Source: an uncultured Pelagibacteraceae bacterium (GTDB lineage Bacteria > Pseudomonadota > Alphaproteobacteria > Pelagibacterales > AG-422-B15). Taken from it: a stretch of DNA of 48,649 bases. Numbering within the stretch: the first letter of the stretch is position 1; each line of letters starts with the position of its first letter. Shown piece after piece: positions 28,958-36,875 of the stretch. The stretch is from NCBI GenBank assembly GCA_902519835.1, contig CABYLU010000002.1, positions 72,001-120,649 of the forward strand, written 5' to 3'. Under the pieces are notes generated by a model that saw only the letters and a list, made by a program, of their open reading frames with translations, had not been told where the DNA came from and made no database searches. The translations under genes were made by a program, and so were the position numbers.

Positions 28958-31111
28958 CTATTCTTTACTTAAGTTATCTGAAATCAAATCAATAACTTTT
29001 TCAGCAGATTCTATGATGTTGGAACCTGGACCAAAAATGGCTGATACATTATTTTCATACAGAAATTCGTAATCTTGTTCTGGAATTATGCCCCCCACAA
29101 AAACAATTATCTTTGACTTAGGATCAATCTCTTTTAGGCCTTTCATTAATTCAGGTACAAGTGTTTTATGTCCTGCCGCTAAAGTTGAAACTCCAATTGC
29201 GTGAACATCATTTTCAATAGCATCCTTTGCAACATCTTTAGGCGATTGAAACAGTGGGCCCATATCAACATCAAAACCCATGTCAGCAAATGAGGTTGCA
29301 ACAATTTTTGCCCCCCTATCATGGCCATCCTGACCCATTTTAACTACTAGAACTCGTGGTCGTCTACCATTTAAATTTTCAAATTCCTTAATTTTACTCT
29401 CAACCTTCATAAATTCTTCATCACCTTCAAAATGTTTACCATATACTCCTGAAACACTTAAGCTTTTTGCAAAATGTCTACCATATACTTGCTCTAGTGC
29501 TTTTGAAACTTCACCAACCGTTGCCCTTAATTTAATAGCTTCTATACAAGGAATAAGAAGATTTGTTTCATCTTTAGCAGCATTAGTTAAATTAGTAAGT
29601 GCTTTTTCTACTGCTTTTGTGTCTCGTGACTTTTTTATTGCCTGTATTTTCTTTATTTGATCATCTCTAACGCGATTATTATCAATTACTCTCACATCAA
29701 CTGAAGGTTCTTTTGGATTTTTATATTTATTTACACCAACCACAACCCTTGATCCACTGTCGACTTTAGCTTGCTTCTTAGTTGCAGACTCTTCAATTTT
29801 TAATTTAGGAATCCCTGCTTTAACAGCTTTGGTCATCCCACCTAATTCTTCAATTTCTGAAATAATATCCCAAGCTTTTTTTGATAATTCTTCAGTTAAG
29901 TTTTCAACAAAATATGACCCCGCAAGAGGGTCAACCGTTTTTGTAACACCAGTTTCATTTTGAAGAATCAATTGAGTATTTCTAGCAATTCTTGCAGACT
30001 CATCTGTTGGTAAAGCAATTGCTTCATCGAAGGAATTTGTGTGCAAACTTTGTGTTCCTCCAAGTATAGCAGATAAGGCCTCGTAAGATGTTCTTATAAT
30101 ATTATTGTATGGATCTTTCTCAGTTAAAGATACGCCAGATGTTTGACAGTGTGTTCTTAAGATAAGAGATCTTTCATTTTTAGCTCCAAAGTTTTTCATG
30201 ATCTTAGCCCACAGAGTTCTTGCAGCTCTTAGTTTAGCAATCTCCATGAAAAAGTCTGTTCCGATTGCAAAAAAGAAAGAGAGCCTTGGTGCAAAATCAT
30301 CAACATCAAGACCCTTTGACATTGCTGCTCTTACATATTCCATTCCGTCAGCTAAAGTATAAGCTAATTCAAGAACATTATCAGCGCCAGCTTCTTGCAT
30401 ATGATAACCTGAAATCGAAATAGAATTAAATTTAGGCATTTCTTTTGAAGTAAATTCAATAATATCTGCAACAATTTTCATCGATGGCTCAGGAGGATAT
30501 ATATAAGTATTTCTTACCATAAACTCTTTTAAAATATCATTCTGAATTGTTCCTGATAGCAAACTTTTATCAACACCCTGTTCTTCTCCAGCAACAATAA
30601 ATGATGCGAGTACTGGCAACACTGCACCGTTCATAGTCATTGAAACTGACATTTGATCTAGAGGAATATTATTAAAAAGTATTTTCATATCCTCAACAGT
30701 ATCTATAGCAACGCCAGCTTTACCCACATCACCCATTACCAAATCATCATCTGAGTCATATCCCCTATGTGTTGGCAAATCAAAAGCAACTGAAAGACCT
30801 TTTTGACCAGATTCTAAATTCTTTTTATAAAATTCATTGGACTCCTCAGCAGTAGAAAATCCAGCATACTGCCTTATCGTCCAAGGTCTATTTGTATACA
30901 TTGATGCCTTTGGACCTCTTGTATAAGGCCATTGGCCAGGAAGAGAATTATTCTCGACAAATGAAAAGTTTTCTAGATCATCTCTAGTGTATACTGGTTT
31001 AATATCTATTCCTTCATCAGTCTCTGATTTTGCATCACTAAAATTTTTCTTAGTTTCTTTTTCGAAACTTTTTTGCCAAGTATTAAAGCCATTATTTGAT
31101 TTATTTGTCAT
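28958..31111 (-). CDS. scpA: Methylmalonyl-CoA mutase, large single-chain form
   Basis: A 717-aa adenosylcobalamin-dependent mutase interconverting L-methylmalonyl-CoA and succinyl-CoA. The N-terminal TIM barrel binds the CoA ester ([52 protein letters not shown]). The C-terminal B12 domain has the base-off motif D-x-H-x-x-G with axial H597 (GQDGHDRG), then GVSTLAAGH and FVGGIIP. No small subunit gene is adjacent, so it is the homodimeric alphaproteobacterial type. With MeaB it handles propionyl-CoA carbon or runs in the ethylmalonyl-CoA pathway, and it requires B12. Confidence 0.97.
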   Translation of the reverse strand: MTNKSNNGFNTWQKSFEKETKKNFSDAKSETDEGIDIKPVYTRDDLENFSFVENNSLPGQWPYTRGPKASMYTNRPWTIRQYAGFSTAEESNEFYKKNLESGQKGLSVAFDLPTHRGYDSDDDLVMGDVGKAGVAIDTVEDMKILFNNIPLDQMSVSMTMNGAVLPVLASFIVAGEEQGVDKSLLSGTIQNDILKEFMVRNTYIYPPEPSMKIVADIIEFTSKEMPKFNSISISGYHMQEAGADNVLELAYTLADGMEYVRAAMSKGLDVDDFAPRLSFFFAIGTDFFMEIAKLRAARTLWAKIMKNFGAKNERSLILRTHCQTSGVSLTEKDPYNNIIRTSYEALSAILGGTQSLHTNSFDEAIALPTDESARIARNTQLILQNETGVTKTVDPLAGSYFVENLTEELSKKAWDIISEIEELGGMTKAVKAGIPKLKIEESATKKQAKVDSGSRVVVGVNKYKNPKEPSVDVRVIDNNRVRDDQIKKIQAIKKSRDTKAVEKALTNLTNAAKDETNLLIPCIEAIKLRATVGEVSKALEQVYGRHFAKSLSVSGVYGKHFEGDEEFMKVESKIKEFENLNGRRPRVLVVKMGQDGHDRGAKIVATSFADMGFDVDMGPLFQSPKDVAKDAIENDVHAIGVSTLAAGHKTLVPELMKGLKEIDPKSKIIVFVGGIIPEQDYEFLYENNVSAIFGPGSNIIESAEKVIDLISDNLSKE

Positions 31112-31172
31112 TTTTATTGAAACTTTTAAATTTTGATTAAGTGATATATATAGTTAATTAGAAATAAAAAAA

Positions 31173-31274
31173 ATTAGAATATTTAAAGAACATTCCAAGT
31201 TGGTGATTCGGACATATAATCTACACCTTTTGTTCTATAATAGACACCAGATATAGTATTCTTTAAATTCTAAT
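31173..31274. repeat. Imperfect inverted repeat around a 68-nt spacer between mutase and terB genes
   Basis: Left arm ATTAGAATATTTAAAGAA (31173-31190) and right arm TTCTTTAAATTCTAAT (31259-31274) are complementary over 16 bp, apart from one extra A in the left arm. The enclosed spacer is less AT-rich than its surroundings and can form smaller pairings, e.g. TGGTG with CACCA and TCTA with TAGA. It sits between divergent starts, ending 17 bp before the terB-like ATG. It could be the closing stem of a small structured RNA or 5' leader, or chance in AT-rich DNA. Confidence 0.4.
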
Positions 31275-31290
31275 ATACAAATATTTTATT

Positions 31291-31728
31291 ATGTTAGATA
31301 AATTCAAAACGCTATTATCAAATAATAAAGATGTCAAAGAAGAAGAGTTTGAGGCATCACAATTAGCAGTTGCGTCTTTAATGGTTACGACTGCTCTGCA
31401 CGATGGTGAATTTGATGAGATTGAAAAACACGAGATATTAAAATTGCTTGGTAATTTTTATAATTTAGATAACGATAAATTAAATAAACTTTTTGAGGCT
31501 TCTTTTGAACTTGTTGACAACGCAAATGATATTTACCAATTCACGTCAAAAATCAATAGCTTACTTTCTGACGATGAAAAAATAATGATAATTGAAATGA
31601 TATGGAAAATTGTAATTGCAGATGGCAGAATTGATGATTATGAAAATGCTTTAGTACGTAAAATATCTGGTCTTCTATATATCGATGACTTTAAAGTTGG
31701 TGAAATAAAGAAAAAACTCTCACAATAA
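31291..31728 (+). CDS. TerB-like (tellurite resistance/DUF533-type) helical protein
   Basis: A 145-aa all-helical acidic protein of the TerB-like fold. Two acidic D-G-E/D-G-R motifs, LHDGEFDEIEKHEI (about 40-53) and VIADGRIDDYENALV (109-123), are the usual metal-binding pattern of the fold. It has no signal peptide. There is no terA/C/D/Z neighbour, so a tellurite role is not supported; it more likely belongs to the widespread housekeeping TerB-like group often found near ferredoxin/carD in alphaproteobacteria. The next gene, fdxA, is 6 bp downstream. Confidence 0.8.
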   Translation: MLDKFKTLLSNNKDVKEEEFEASQLAVASLMVTTALHDGEFDEIEKHEILKLLGNFYNLDNDKLNKLFEASFELVDNANDIYQFTSKINSLLSDDEKIMIIEMIWKIVIADGRIDDYENALVRKISGLLYIDDFKVGEIKKKLSQ

Positions 31729-31734
31729 TTTAAA

Positions 31735-32067
31735 ATGACATACCTAGTTAATGAAAAATGCATAAAATGCAAATATACTGATTGCGTGGAGGTATGTCCG
31801 GTTGATTGTTTCTACGAAGGTGAAAATATGTTAGTAATTAATCCTGATGAATGCATAGATTGCGGTGTGTGTGAACCAGAGTGTCCTGTTGATGCAATCA
31901 TCTCTGATACAGATGATAAAGATGAAAAATGGTTAGAAGTGAATCAAAAGTTTTCAGAAATATGGCCAAACATTACTATGAAGAAAGACTCTCCAACTGA
32001 TGCAAAAATGTATGAGAGTGAAGAAAATAAATATGATAAATATTTTTCCGAAAAATCTGGAGGTTAG
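31735..32067 (+). CDS. fdxA: 7Fe ferredoxin FdxA
   Basis: A 110-aa seven-iron ferredoxin carrying a [3Fe-4S] and a [4Fe-4S] cluster for low-potential electron transfer in the cytoplasm. Cysteines are C9, C12, C17, C21, C25 in the first half and C40, C43, C46, C50 in the second ([11 protein letters not shown]). The split first motif [17 protein letters not shown] is the FdxA type. The acidic C-terminal tail (~60-110) is also usual. It lies between the TerB-like gene and carD, 8 bp apart from the latter, an order conserved in many alphaproteobacteria. Confidence 0.95.
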   Translation: MTYLVNEKCIKCKYTDCVEVCPVDCFYEGENMLVINPDECIDCGVCEPECPVDAIISDTDDKDEKWLEVNQKFSEIWPNITMKKDSPTDAKMYESEENKYDKYFSEKSGG

Positions 32068-32075
32068 GTAATTTT

Positions 32076-32888
32076 ATGAAAAAAAAGAAAAAAGTCAGTA
32101 AAGTCGACAAAAAGAAAATTTTAAAAAAGAAAACTGTTAAGAAAAAAACTAAAGTTGTAAAAAAGAAAACTTTAGTAAAGAAAACTCCAAAAAAGAAACA
32201 AGTAAAAAAGGTTGTTAAAAAAACAAAAGAAGCAACGAAATTTGTAGAGCCTAAACTTCCTCCACAATCTGACAAAAAAGTTAATAATCGAATTATTAAT
32301 CCTGCTCACTATCAAGCGAAAAAAGTTAAAAAGTTTTTAGAAATAAAGACTATTAAAGAAAAAAAAGTTAAAAAAATATTTAATACAAAGGATCATGTTG
32401 TTTATCCAACACACGGCGTAGGCCAAGTTATAGATATTGAAAAAAGAGAGGTCGTTGGACAAAAACTAGAAATGTATGTGATAGAGTTTGTACGAGATAA
32501 ATTAATTTTACGAGTTCCGGTTGAAAAGGCTAAGTCTCTTAATTTAAGAAAAGTAGCAAAACCATCTAAAATTCAAACTGTATTAAAAATCCTATCCCAA
32601 AAACCAAAAATAAAGAGAACAATGTGGAGTAGAAGGGCTCAGGAATATGACCTTAAAATTAACTCAGGTGACATTGAACAAATTGCTGAAGTTGTTAGAG
32701 ATCTTAACAGGGCAAATAATCAAATAGAGCAATCTTATAGTGAGCGTCAACTTTTTGAATTATCTTATGATCGATTTTTGAGAGAAGTGATTGCTGGACT
32801 TAAAATTACAGAGGAAAATGCAATAAAAAAAGTCGATAAGATTCTTGGTAGAGATAAATTAAAAAACGCCCCTAGTTTGTTGAACTAA
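32076..32888 (+). CDS. carD: CarD/CdnL family transcription regulator with lysine-rich N-terminal extension
   Basis: A 270-aa protein. The CarD domain (about 102-265) binds the RNA polymerase beta subunit and stabilises open promoter complexes, notably at rRNA promoters; it begins NTKDHVVYPTHGVGQV and contains MWSRRAQEY and ELSYDRFLREV. Before it comes an extension of ~100 residues dominated by lysine: 27 of the first 50 residues are Lys. That tail resembles a histone tail and should bind DNA or RNA non-specifically. AGGT 8 nt before the ATG may serve as a ribosome site. A perfect-looking stem at 32867-32893 covers its last codons. Confidence 0.92.
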   Translation: MKKKKKVSKVDKKKILKKKTVKKKTKVVKKKTLVKKTPKKKQVKKVVKKTKEATKFVEPKLPPQSDKKVNNRIINPAHYQAKKVKKFLEIKTIKEKKVKKIFNTKDHVVYPTHGVGQVIDIEKREVVGQKLEMYVIEFVRDKLILRVPVEKAKSLNLRKVAKPSKIQTVLKILSQKPKIKRTMWSRRAQEYDLKINSGDIEQIAEVVRDLNRANNQIEQSYSERQLFELSYDRFLREVIAGLKITEENAIKKVDKILGRDKLKNAPSLLN

Positions 32889-32893
32889 GGGCG
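32867..32893 (-). terminator. Second terminator-like hairpin for the minus-strand H1-like gene
   Basis: Arms CGCCCCTAGTT (32867-32877) and AACTAAGGGCG (32883-32893) pair with one mismatch around a 5-nt loop. Read on the minus strand the stem is followed by TTTTTT, as in a rho-independent terminator. On the plus strand it is followed by A residues and so would not terminate carD. It overlaps the last carD codons. Confidence 0.55.
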
Positions 32894-32894
32894 C

Positions 32895-32921
32895 AAAAAA
32901 AAAGCATTGATTAATCAATGC
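32895..32921 (-). terminator. Rho-independent terminator of the H1-like gene
   Basis: The stem GCATTGATTAATCAATGC (32904-32921) is a perfect palindrome starting 3 nt after the stop codon of the minus-strand gene. On that strand it is followed by nine T residues (A-run at 32895-32903). This is the clearest terminator in the window. Confidence 0.8.
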
Positions 32922-32924
32922 TAA

Positions 32925-33182
32925 TTATCTTCTTTTTTTTCTTCTAGCAGCTTTCTTTTTCTTTTTAGGAGCGGCTTTTTTCTTAGCGGCTTTCCTTTTT
33001 TTCTTTTTAGGAGCAGCTTTTTTCTTAGCTGGCTTCCTTTTAGCTGCTTTACGCTTTTTCTTTTTAGGAGCTGCTTTTTTCTTAGCTGGCTTCCTTTTAG
33101 CAGCTTTACGTTTTTTCTTAGGCGCTGCTTTTTTCTTAGCTTTTTTCCTTGCTTTCGCAAAGATCACTTTTAGTTCCTCCAT
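32925..33182 (-). CDS. Histone H1-like lysine/alanine-rich DNA-binding protein
   Basis: An 85-aa protein made almost wholly of Lys, Ala, Arg and Pro after the first nine residues (MEELKVIFA). It contains a 19-residue unit, RKAAKRKPAKKKAAPKKKK, at 25-43 and repeated identically at 44-62, then a shortened copy at 63-76. The composition matches bacterial H1-like proteins (Hc1/AlgP C-terminal type), which condense DNA. A strong ribosome site, GGGGGGAG, lies 7-8 nt before the ATG, rare in this window, suggesting high expression. It has its own promoter and tandem terminators and is convergent with carD. Confidence 0.85.
   Translation of the reverse strand: MEELKVIFAKARKKAKKKAAPKKKRKAAKRKPAKKKAAPKKKKRKAAKRKPAKKKAAPKKKKRKAAKKKAAPKKKKKAARRKKRR
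32955..33110 (-). repeat. 57-nt tandem repeat inside the H1-like gene (2.7 copies)
   Basis: Codons 25-43, 44-62 and a partial copy at 63-76 form a direct tandem repeat of period 57 nt. The two full copies encode identical peptides and differ by a few synonymous bases; the last copy lacks five codons. Such repeats expand and contract by slippage, so copy number may vary between strains. Confidence 0.85.
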
Positions 33183-33224
33183 AATTATCTCCCCCCGTTT
33201 GGGTTTAGTTAGAGGTTAGTAGAT

Positions 33225-33280
33225 GAATCAAAATTGATTCGTTCTAATACAATGATTAAACTTTTATGAAAAAGTGTCAA
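33225..33280 (-). promoter_or_regulatory. Promoter and operator-like inverted repeat of the H1-like gene
   Basis: On the minus strand a perfect -35 TTGACA (33275-33280), a 17-nt spacer and AATCAT (33252-33257) predict a start near 33245. Directly downstream lies GAATCAA-TT-TTGATTC (33225-33240), perfect 7-bp arms, where a repressor could block initiation. The remaining gene-free sequence up to 33468 is extremely AT-rich with long T and A runs and no other gene that I can see. Confidence 0.5.
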
Positions 33281-33468
33281 TTTTTCGCTGTTTTTTGAAT
33301 TTTTTGAAATTTAAAATTTTTTTTCAATGTATTTTAAATTGTTAGTAAATGTATTTAAATACTTATAGTTATTAGATATTTTCATAGTAACAAAAATTTA
33401 TTTTTTTTTATAAATTTTAATTAAAATAAAATAAAAATTATTTTTTTTTTGAAAAAATCTTTAATTAT

Positions 33469-33545
33469 GCGCTCGTAGCTCAGCAGGATAGAGCACAGGA
33501 TTCCTAATCCTGGGGTCGGATGTTCGAATCATCTCGAGCGCGCCA
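33469..33545 (+). tRNA. tRNA-Arg (anticodon CCT)
   Basis: A full cloverleaf: acceptor GCGCTCG pairs with CGAGCGC, followed by discriminator G and an encoded CCA (33543-33545). The anticodon stem CAGGA/TCCTG closes the loop TTCCTAA, giving anticodon CCT at 33503-33505, which reads AGG. The T arm has GTTCGAATC. It ends 7 nt before the stop codon of the convergent CsaA-like gene, with no visible terminator. Confidence 0.97.
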
Positions 33546-33552
33546 ATATAAG

Positions 33553-33891
33553 TCAGCAAACGTTCGATCCATTATCTATTTTTTGTTGTGGATGAAGCAA
33601 AATCACCTCTTTGTTTTTATTTATTGCGCCAAGAATTAATACTTCTGATTCAATTCCTGCGATATTTTTTTTTCCAAAATTACATACTGCAATAATTTGT
33701 TTTTGAAGAAGCTCTTCAATTGAATAGTTTGTTATTTGAGCTGAACTTTGTTTAATACCAACTTTTTCACCAAAATCTATTTTTAGCACATATGCAGATT
33801 TTCTAGCCTTTTCGTTTATTTTTACTTCTAAAATAGTGCCTACTAAGATCTCAATTTTCTCAAAATCTTCATATTTTACAATGTCTTTCAT
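33553..33891 (-). CDS. CsaA-like tRNA-binding domain protein
   Basis: A 112-aa single-domain protein with the OB-fold tRNA-binding domain (EMAP-II/Trbp111 type): VGTILEVKINEKARKSAYVLKIDFG, KQSSAQIT and VCNFGKKNIAGIESEVLILGA. This size and the SSAQIT motif match CsaA, described as a chaperone with export-related activity in Bacillus and as a structure-specific RNA binder. It is not fused to methionyl- or phenylalanyl-tRNA synthetase. It is divergent from rpoH, which would suit a heat-shock link, and convergent with tRNA-Arg. Confidence 0.9.
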   Translation of the reverse strand: MKDIVKYEDFEKIEILVGTILEVKINEKARKSAYVLKIDFGEKVGIKQSSAQITNYSIEELLQKQIIAVCNFGKKNIAGIESEVLILGAINKNKEVILLHPQQKIDNGSNVC

Positions 33892-33978
33892 ATTAAATTA
33901 AGCCACATTGGCAGTTTTTATAACCTCTAAATTGAAGATTCAAATTGTCTTTTCTTATTGAATTTGTATTTTGCACTC

Positions 33979-34842
33979 ATGTCAAGTTTTGATGATACAA
34001 ATGAAATGAAATCTTTTGTTAAGAAAGCCATGTCTATCCCTTTACTTGAAGAAAACCATGAAAAGGTTTTAGCAAAAAAATGGATCAAAAACAAAGATGA
34101 AAAGGCATTGCACGAACTAACACAATCTCACATCAGATTGGTTATTGCTTTTGCAGTCAAGTATAAGAACTATGGTCTTAATTTAAGTGACCTTATTCAA
34201 GAGGGAAATATAGGTCTTATGAAAGCTGCAGAAAGATTTGAATTGGATAAAGAAGTTAGATTCTCAACTTATGCTGGATGGTGGATCAGGGCTTCAATTC
34301 AAGACTTCGTTCTAAAAAATTGGTCATTAGTAAGAATCGCAACTACCTCAAAGCAAAAAAGTCTATTTTTTAGTCTCAGAAAATTAAAACAGAAAATTCA
34401 TCAAACGGAACATGGATCAATTGATTTTCGAACTGCGCAAGGCATTGCTAATGATTTAAATATTTCAACTTCTGATGTTATAAAAATGGATAGCAGAATT
34501 AGTCAAAACGATAGTTCTCTTAATCATAAAATTAATGACGAGAGTGAAAGTGAGTTTATGGAACTCATTGAGGACGAAGATGCAAGACCTGATGATAAAG
34601 TATTTGAAAAGGATCAAGTAAATTTCAAAAAAGACTTAATAAAACAAACTTTAGAAATACTTGATGAAAGGGAGGTAAAAATAATCAAGGATAGACACCT
34701 TTCAGAGGAAGTTAAAACATTAGATATACTTGGCAAGGAGTTAAAAATTTCCAAAGAACGTGTAAGACAGATAGAAAAAGGTGCTATGATGAAGATGAAA
34801 TCGTATATATCAAATTCACAAAAGAAAGAGTTCCTTTTTTAA
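33979..34842 (+). CDS. rpoH: RNA polymerase sigma factor RpoH (sigma-32)
   Basis: The heat-shock sigma factor. Region 2 has SHIRLVIAFAVKY, DLIQEGNIGLMKAAERFE and RFSTYAGWWIRASIQDFVLKNWSLVRI; the RpoH box QKSLFFSLRKLK is diagnostic; region 4 ends with the helix-turn-helix around LGKELKISKERVRQIEKGA. I chose the ATG at 33979 (287 aa, MSSFDDTNEM) because the upstream in-frame TTG at 33958 has no ribosome site; neither has a good one. The N-terminus is slightly short for the family. The stop TAA shares TTAA (34839-34842) with the convergent oxidase gene. Confidence 0.95.
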   Translation: MSSFDDTNEMKSFVKKAMSIPLLEENHEKVLAKKWIKNKDEKALHELTQSHIRLVIAFAVKYKNYGLNLSDLIQEGNIGLMKAAERFELDKEVRFSTYAGWWIRASIQDFVLKNWSLVRIATTSKQKSLFFSLRKLKQKIHQTEHGSIDFRTAQGIANDLNISTSDVIKMDSRISQNDSSLNHKINDESESEFMELIEDEDARPDDKVFEKDQVNFKKDLIKQTLEILDEREVKIIKDRHLSEEVKTLDILGKELKISKERVRQIEKGAMMKMKSYISNSQKKEFLF

Positions 34843-35948
34843 TTTATCATATTGGTAACGTATTCTCCAATAACAAGTGAAGAGGTCAATCCAGGAGACT
34901 CCATTCCAAATAAGTTAACAAGATTCTTAATACCATGTGACTCTTCTCCTTGAATTGAAAAGTCACTTTTACCCTCGCCTTTATTCTTAAGTTTTGGTCT
35001 TACACCTGAATATCCGGCTTTAAGATCTTCAATTTTAATTGAGGGAATATATTTTATGACATCATTATGAAACAAAACTTGTCTATCTTTTTTTACTTCA
35101 TAATCAATTTCATCTACCCATTCAACATCAGGTCCAAATCTAACTTGCATTCCTAAATCTAGTCCCAAATGCAAACCAAGACTTGCATCATTTGGTATTG
35201 GGTAAATTAAATGTCGAATCTTTAGGTCTTTTCCTGTTTCGAAATAATTACCTTTGGCGAAATATGTTTTGGGAATATATTTTTTATCTAAGGGTAGAAT
35301 ATTATTTGCAATATTTTCAGCGTATAGACCAGCAGCATTTATTATGACTGACGATTCTATAATTATTTCTTCTCCATCACTCAGCACAGTAGAACAATAT
35401 TTATCACCATGAATTTCAGAACGTAAGAATTGTGAATTAAAAACAATATTGCCAGAGTTTTCCTCCAATTCGCCAAGATAAGACCTCATGAGAGAGTTTT
35501 GATCAACAATACCTGATGATGGTACGAATAATGCCTCAATACATTTGACTAAAGGCTCTTTGCTTGCAACATAATTTCCTGTTACTCTCTCTATTCCTTC
35601 AACACCGTTATATTCTGCTTTGGAGAAAATTTCCTCGAGTTTGGGAATTTCATTGGGAGATGTTGCGACAATGAACTTTCCTGTATTAATGTGAGGCACA
35701 TTAAATTTTTGACAATATTCATACATTCTACGGTTTCCATCGGCACAAAATTTAGCCTTCATTGAGTCCTTGTCATAATAAACGCCTGCATGAATTACTC
35801 CGCTGTTTCTTGAACTGGTAACAGAACCAAAAGTATTTTCTTTTTCCAATACAATAACTTCATGACCTTTAGCGGCAAAACTTTTAGCTATGGCTAATCC
35901 AATAACCCCTCCACCAATTACCAATACATCTACGAAATTAGTACTCAT
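34839..35948 (-). CDS. lhgO: L-2-hydroxyglutarate oxidase/dehydrogenase (FAD-dependent)
   Basis: A 369-aa DAO-fold flavoprotein with the Rossmann motif VIGGGVIGLAIA (10-21), EKENTFGSVTSSRNSGVIHAG, which is the LhgO/L2HGDH signature, KAKFC-DGNRRMYEYC, and a C-terminal GYSGVRPKL. It oxidises L-2-hydroxyglutarate to 2-oxoglutarate, passing electrons to the quinone pool or O2. It overlaps the upstream acetyltransferase by one base (TAATG), so ispH, thioesterase, GNAT and lhgO form one operon. Assignment to lhgO over other DAO enzymes is by the N-terminal signature and length. Confidence 0.88.
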   Translation of the reverse strand: MSTNFVDVLVIGGGVIGLAIAKSFAAKGHEVIVLEKENTFGSVTSSRNSGVIHAGVYYDKDSMKAKFCADGNRRMYEYCQKFNVPHINTGKFIVATSPNEIPKLEEIFSKAEYNGVEGIERVTGNYVASKEPLVKCIEALFVPSSGIVDQNSLMRSYLGELEENSGNIVFNSQFLRSEIHGDKYCSTVLSDGEEIIIESSVIINAAGLYAENIANNILPLDKKYIPKTYFAKGNYFETGKDLKIRHLIYPIPNDASLGLHLGLDLGMQVRFGPDVEWVDEIDYEVKKDRQVLFHNDVIKYIPSIKIEDLKAGYSGVRPKLKNKGEGKSDFSIQGEESHGIKNLVNLFGMESPGLTSSLVIGEYVTNMIN

Positions 35949-36433
35949 TAGATATTTTTAACCATTAATGAAACTTTTTTTGTATTATTTTCAGTAAACT
36001 GAACTCCAACATTCTTATAGTTTAAACTTTCATGAAAACTTTTAGAAATTGGGTTTGGAGGTTCTATATTAAATTCGCATGCAATCATATTATATTCATC
36101 TAGTGATTTTTCGAGATCAAGATACAGACTTTTACCTATACCCAATCCTCTAAACTTACTCGATATAGCAATTCTATCAATGTAAGCAAAATCTCTATAT
36201 CTTTCAGTAAACCACTTATAATTTAAACTCTGATAATCAAGGCCAGAAGGTAAAACAAGTAAAAACCCACAAATAATTTTATCATTGTTGATAGCGACTT
36301 TAAAATAAGTTTTTTTTTCATAAAAATTTAAAAACTCTTCATATGATACAGAGTTCACAGCAGGAATAGCATCTTCATTAATCAAAATGATATCTTTTAT
36401 ATCCTCTATGGTAACATTTCTTAATTTAAACAT
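35948..36433 (-). CDS. GNAT family N-acetyltransferase
   Basis: A ~161-aa GNAT protein with the acetyl-CoA binding motif A near RGLGIGKSLYLDLEKSL preceded by AYIDRIAISSKF, and the C-terminal SFHESLNYKNVGVQ. The N-terminus FKLRNVTIEDI starts the fold. I chose the ATG at 36433, overlapping the thioesterase stop by 8 bp; an upstream ATG at 36448 would add MKLLV. Neither has a clear ribosome site. The substrate is unknown. It is the third gene of a four-gene run from ispH to lhgO. Confidence 0.85.
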   Translation of the reverse strand: MFKLRNVTIEDIKDIILINEDAIPAVNSVSYEEFLNFYEKKTYFKVAINNDKIICGFLLVLPSGLDYQSLNYKWFTERYRDFAYIDRIAISSKFRGLGIGKSLYLDLEKSLDEYNMIACEFNIEPPNPISKSFHESLNYKNVGVQFTENNTKKVSLMVKNI

Positions 36434-36875
36434 TACAAGTAACTTCATAGCTATTTTTATAAATTTCTGGCATTCTTACAGGCTTAAAACTAACAAGACT
36501 CACACACGCATAGTCAACATTTGAAGTAAAGACAGTTTGATTTTTTGCAATATTTATTATTTGAAAAAATCTGCTCAATCTGATTTTTTTATCAGTCTTT
36601 GTAATCCATGTTGAAATCGCAATTTCATCGCCAATGAAAAGTGATCCAGAAAAATTATTTTCACTCCTAATAACAACACATGCACATTGATATTTTTTAT
36701 ATACATCAGGAGTAATACCTAATTTAGCTGAATGATCCCAACTGACTAGTTCACACCAATTCAAATATACTTTATTATTAACATGTCCTAAAATATCAAT
36801 ATCACTCTCTTTTATGGTGAACTTTAAAATATGAGGGTTACTAAAATCCCATTTTAAATCTTTTATATTAACCAA
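36426..36875 (-). CDS. Hotdog-fold acyl-CoA thioesterase (4HBT/FadM-like)
   Basis: A 149-aa single hotdog domain. The motif SDIDILGHVNNKVYLNWCE (24-42) has the D-x-x-GHVNN-x-x-Y pattern of the 4-hydroxybenzoyl-CoA thioesterase family, with the catalytic Asp replaced or shifted within it (D25/D27). Members hydrolyse acyl-CoA esters in the cytoplasm. It overlaps the ispH 3' end by 8 bp. The chain length preference is unknown; proximity to lipid genes on the other side of ispH is suggestive only. Confidence 0.87.
   Translation of the reverse strand: MVNIKDLKWDFSNPHILKFTIKESDIDILGHVNNKVYLNWCELVSWDHSAKLGITPDVYKKYQCACVVIRSENNFSGSLFIGDEIAISTWITKTDKKIRLSRFFQIINIAKNQTVFTSNVDYACVSLVSFKPVRMPEIYKNSYEVTCNV

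Noticed and set aside
31112..31290. Cobalamin riboswitch upstream of the mutase genes
   Set aside because: The mutase 5' region is too short and lacks the B12-box-like GCCACTG element; mutases are not usually under that riboswitch.
31291..31728. Tellurite-resistance operon
   Set aside because: Only a single TerB-like protein is present, with no TerA/C/D/E/Z.
32955..33110. Regular repeats that could suggest a CRISPR array
   Set aside because: They are direct tandem copies without spacers and keep a coding frame for Lys/Ala units. No cas genes are present.
32921..33160. 79-aa frame in another register of the H1-like gene
   Set aside because: A frame-shifted shadow caused by the repeats; the real frame has a strong ribosome site and the correct start.
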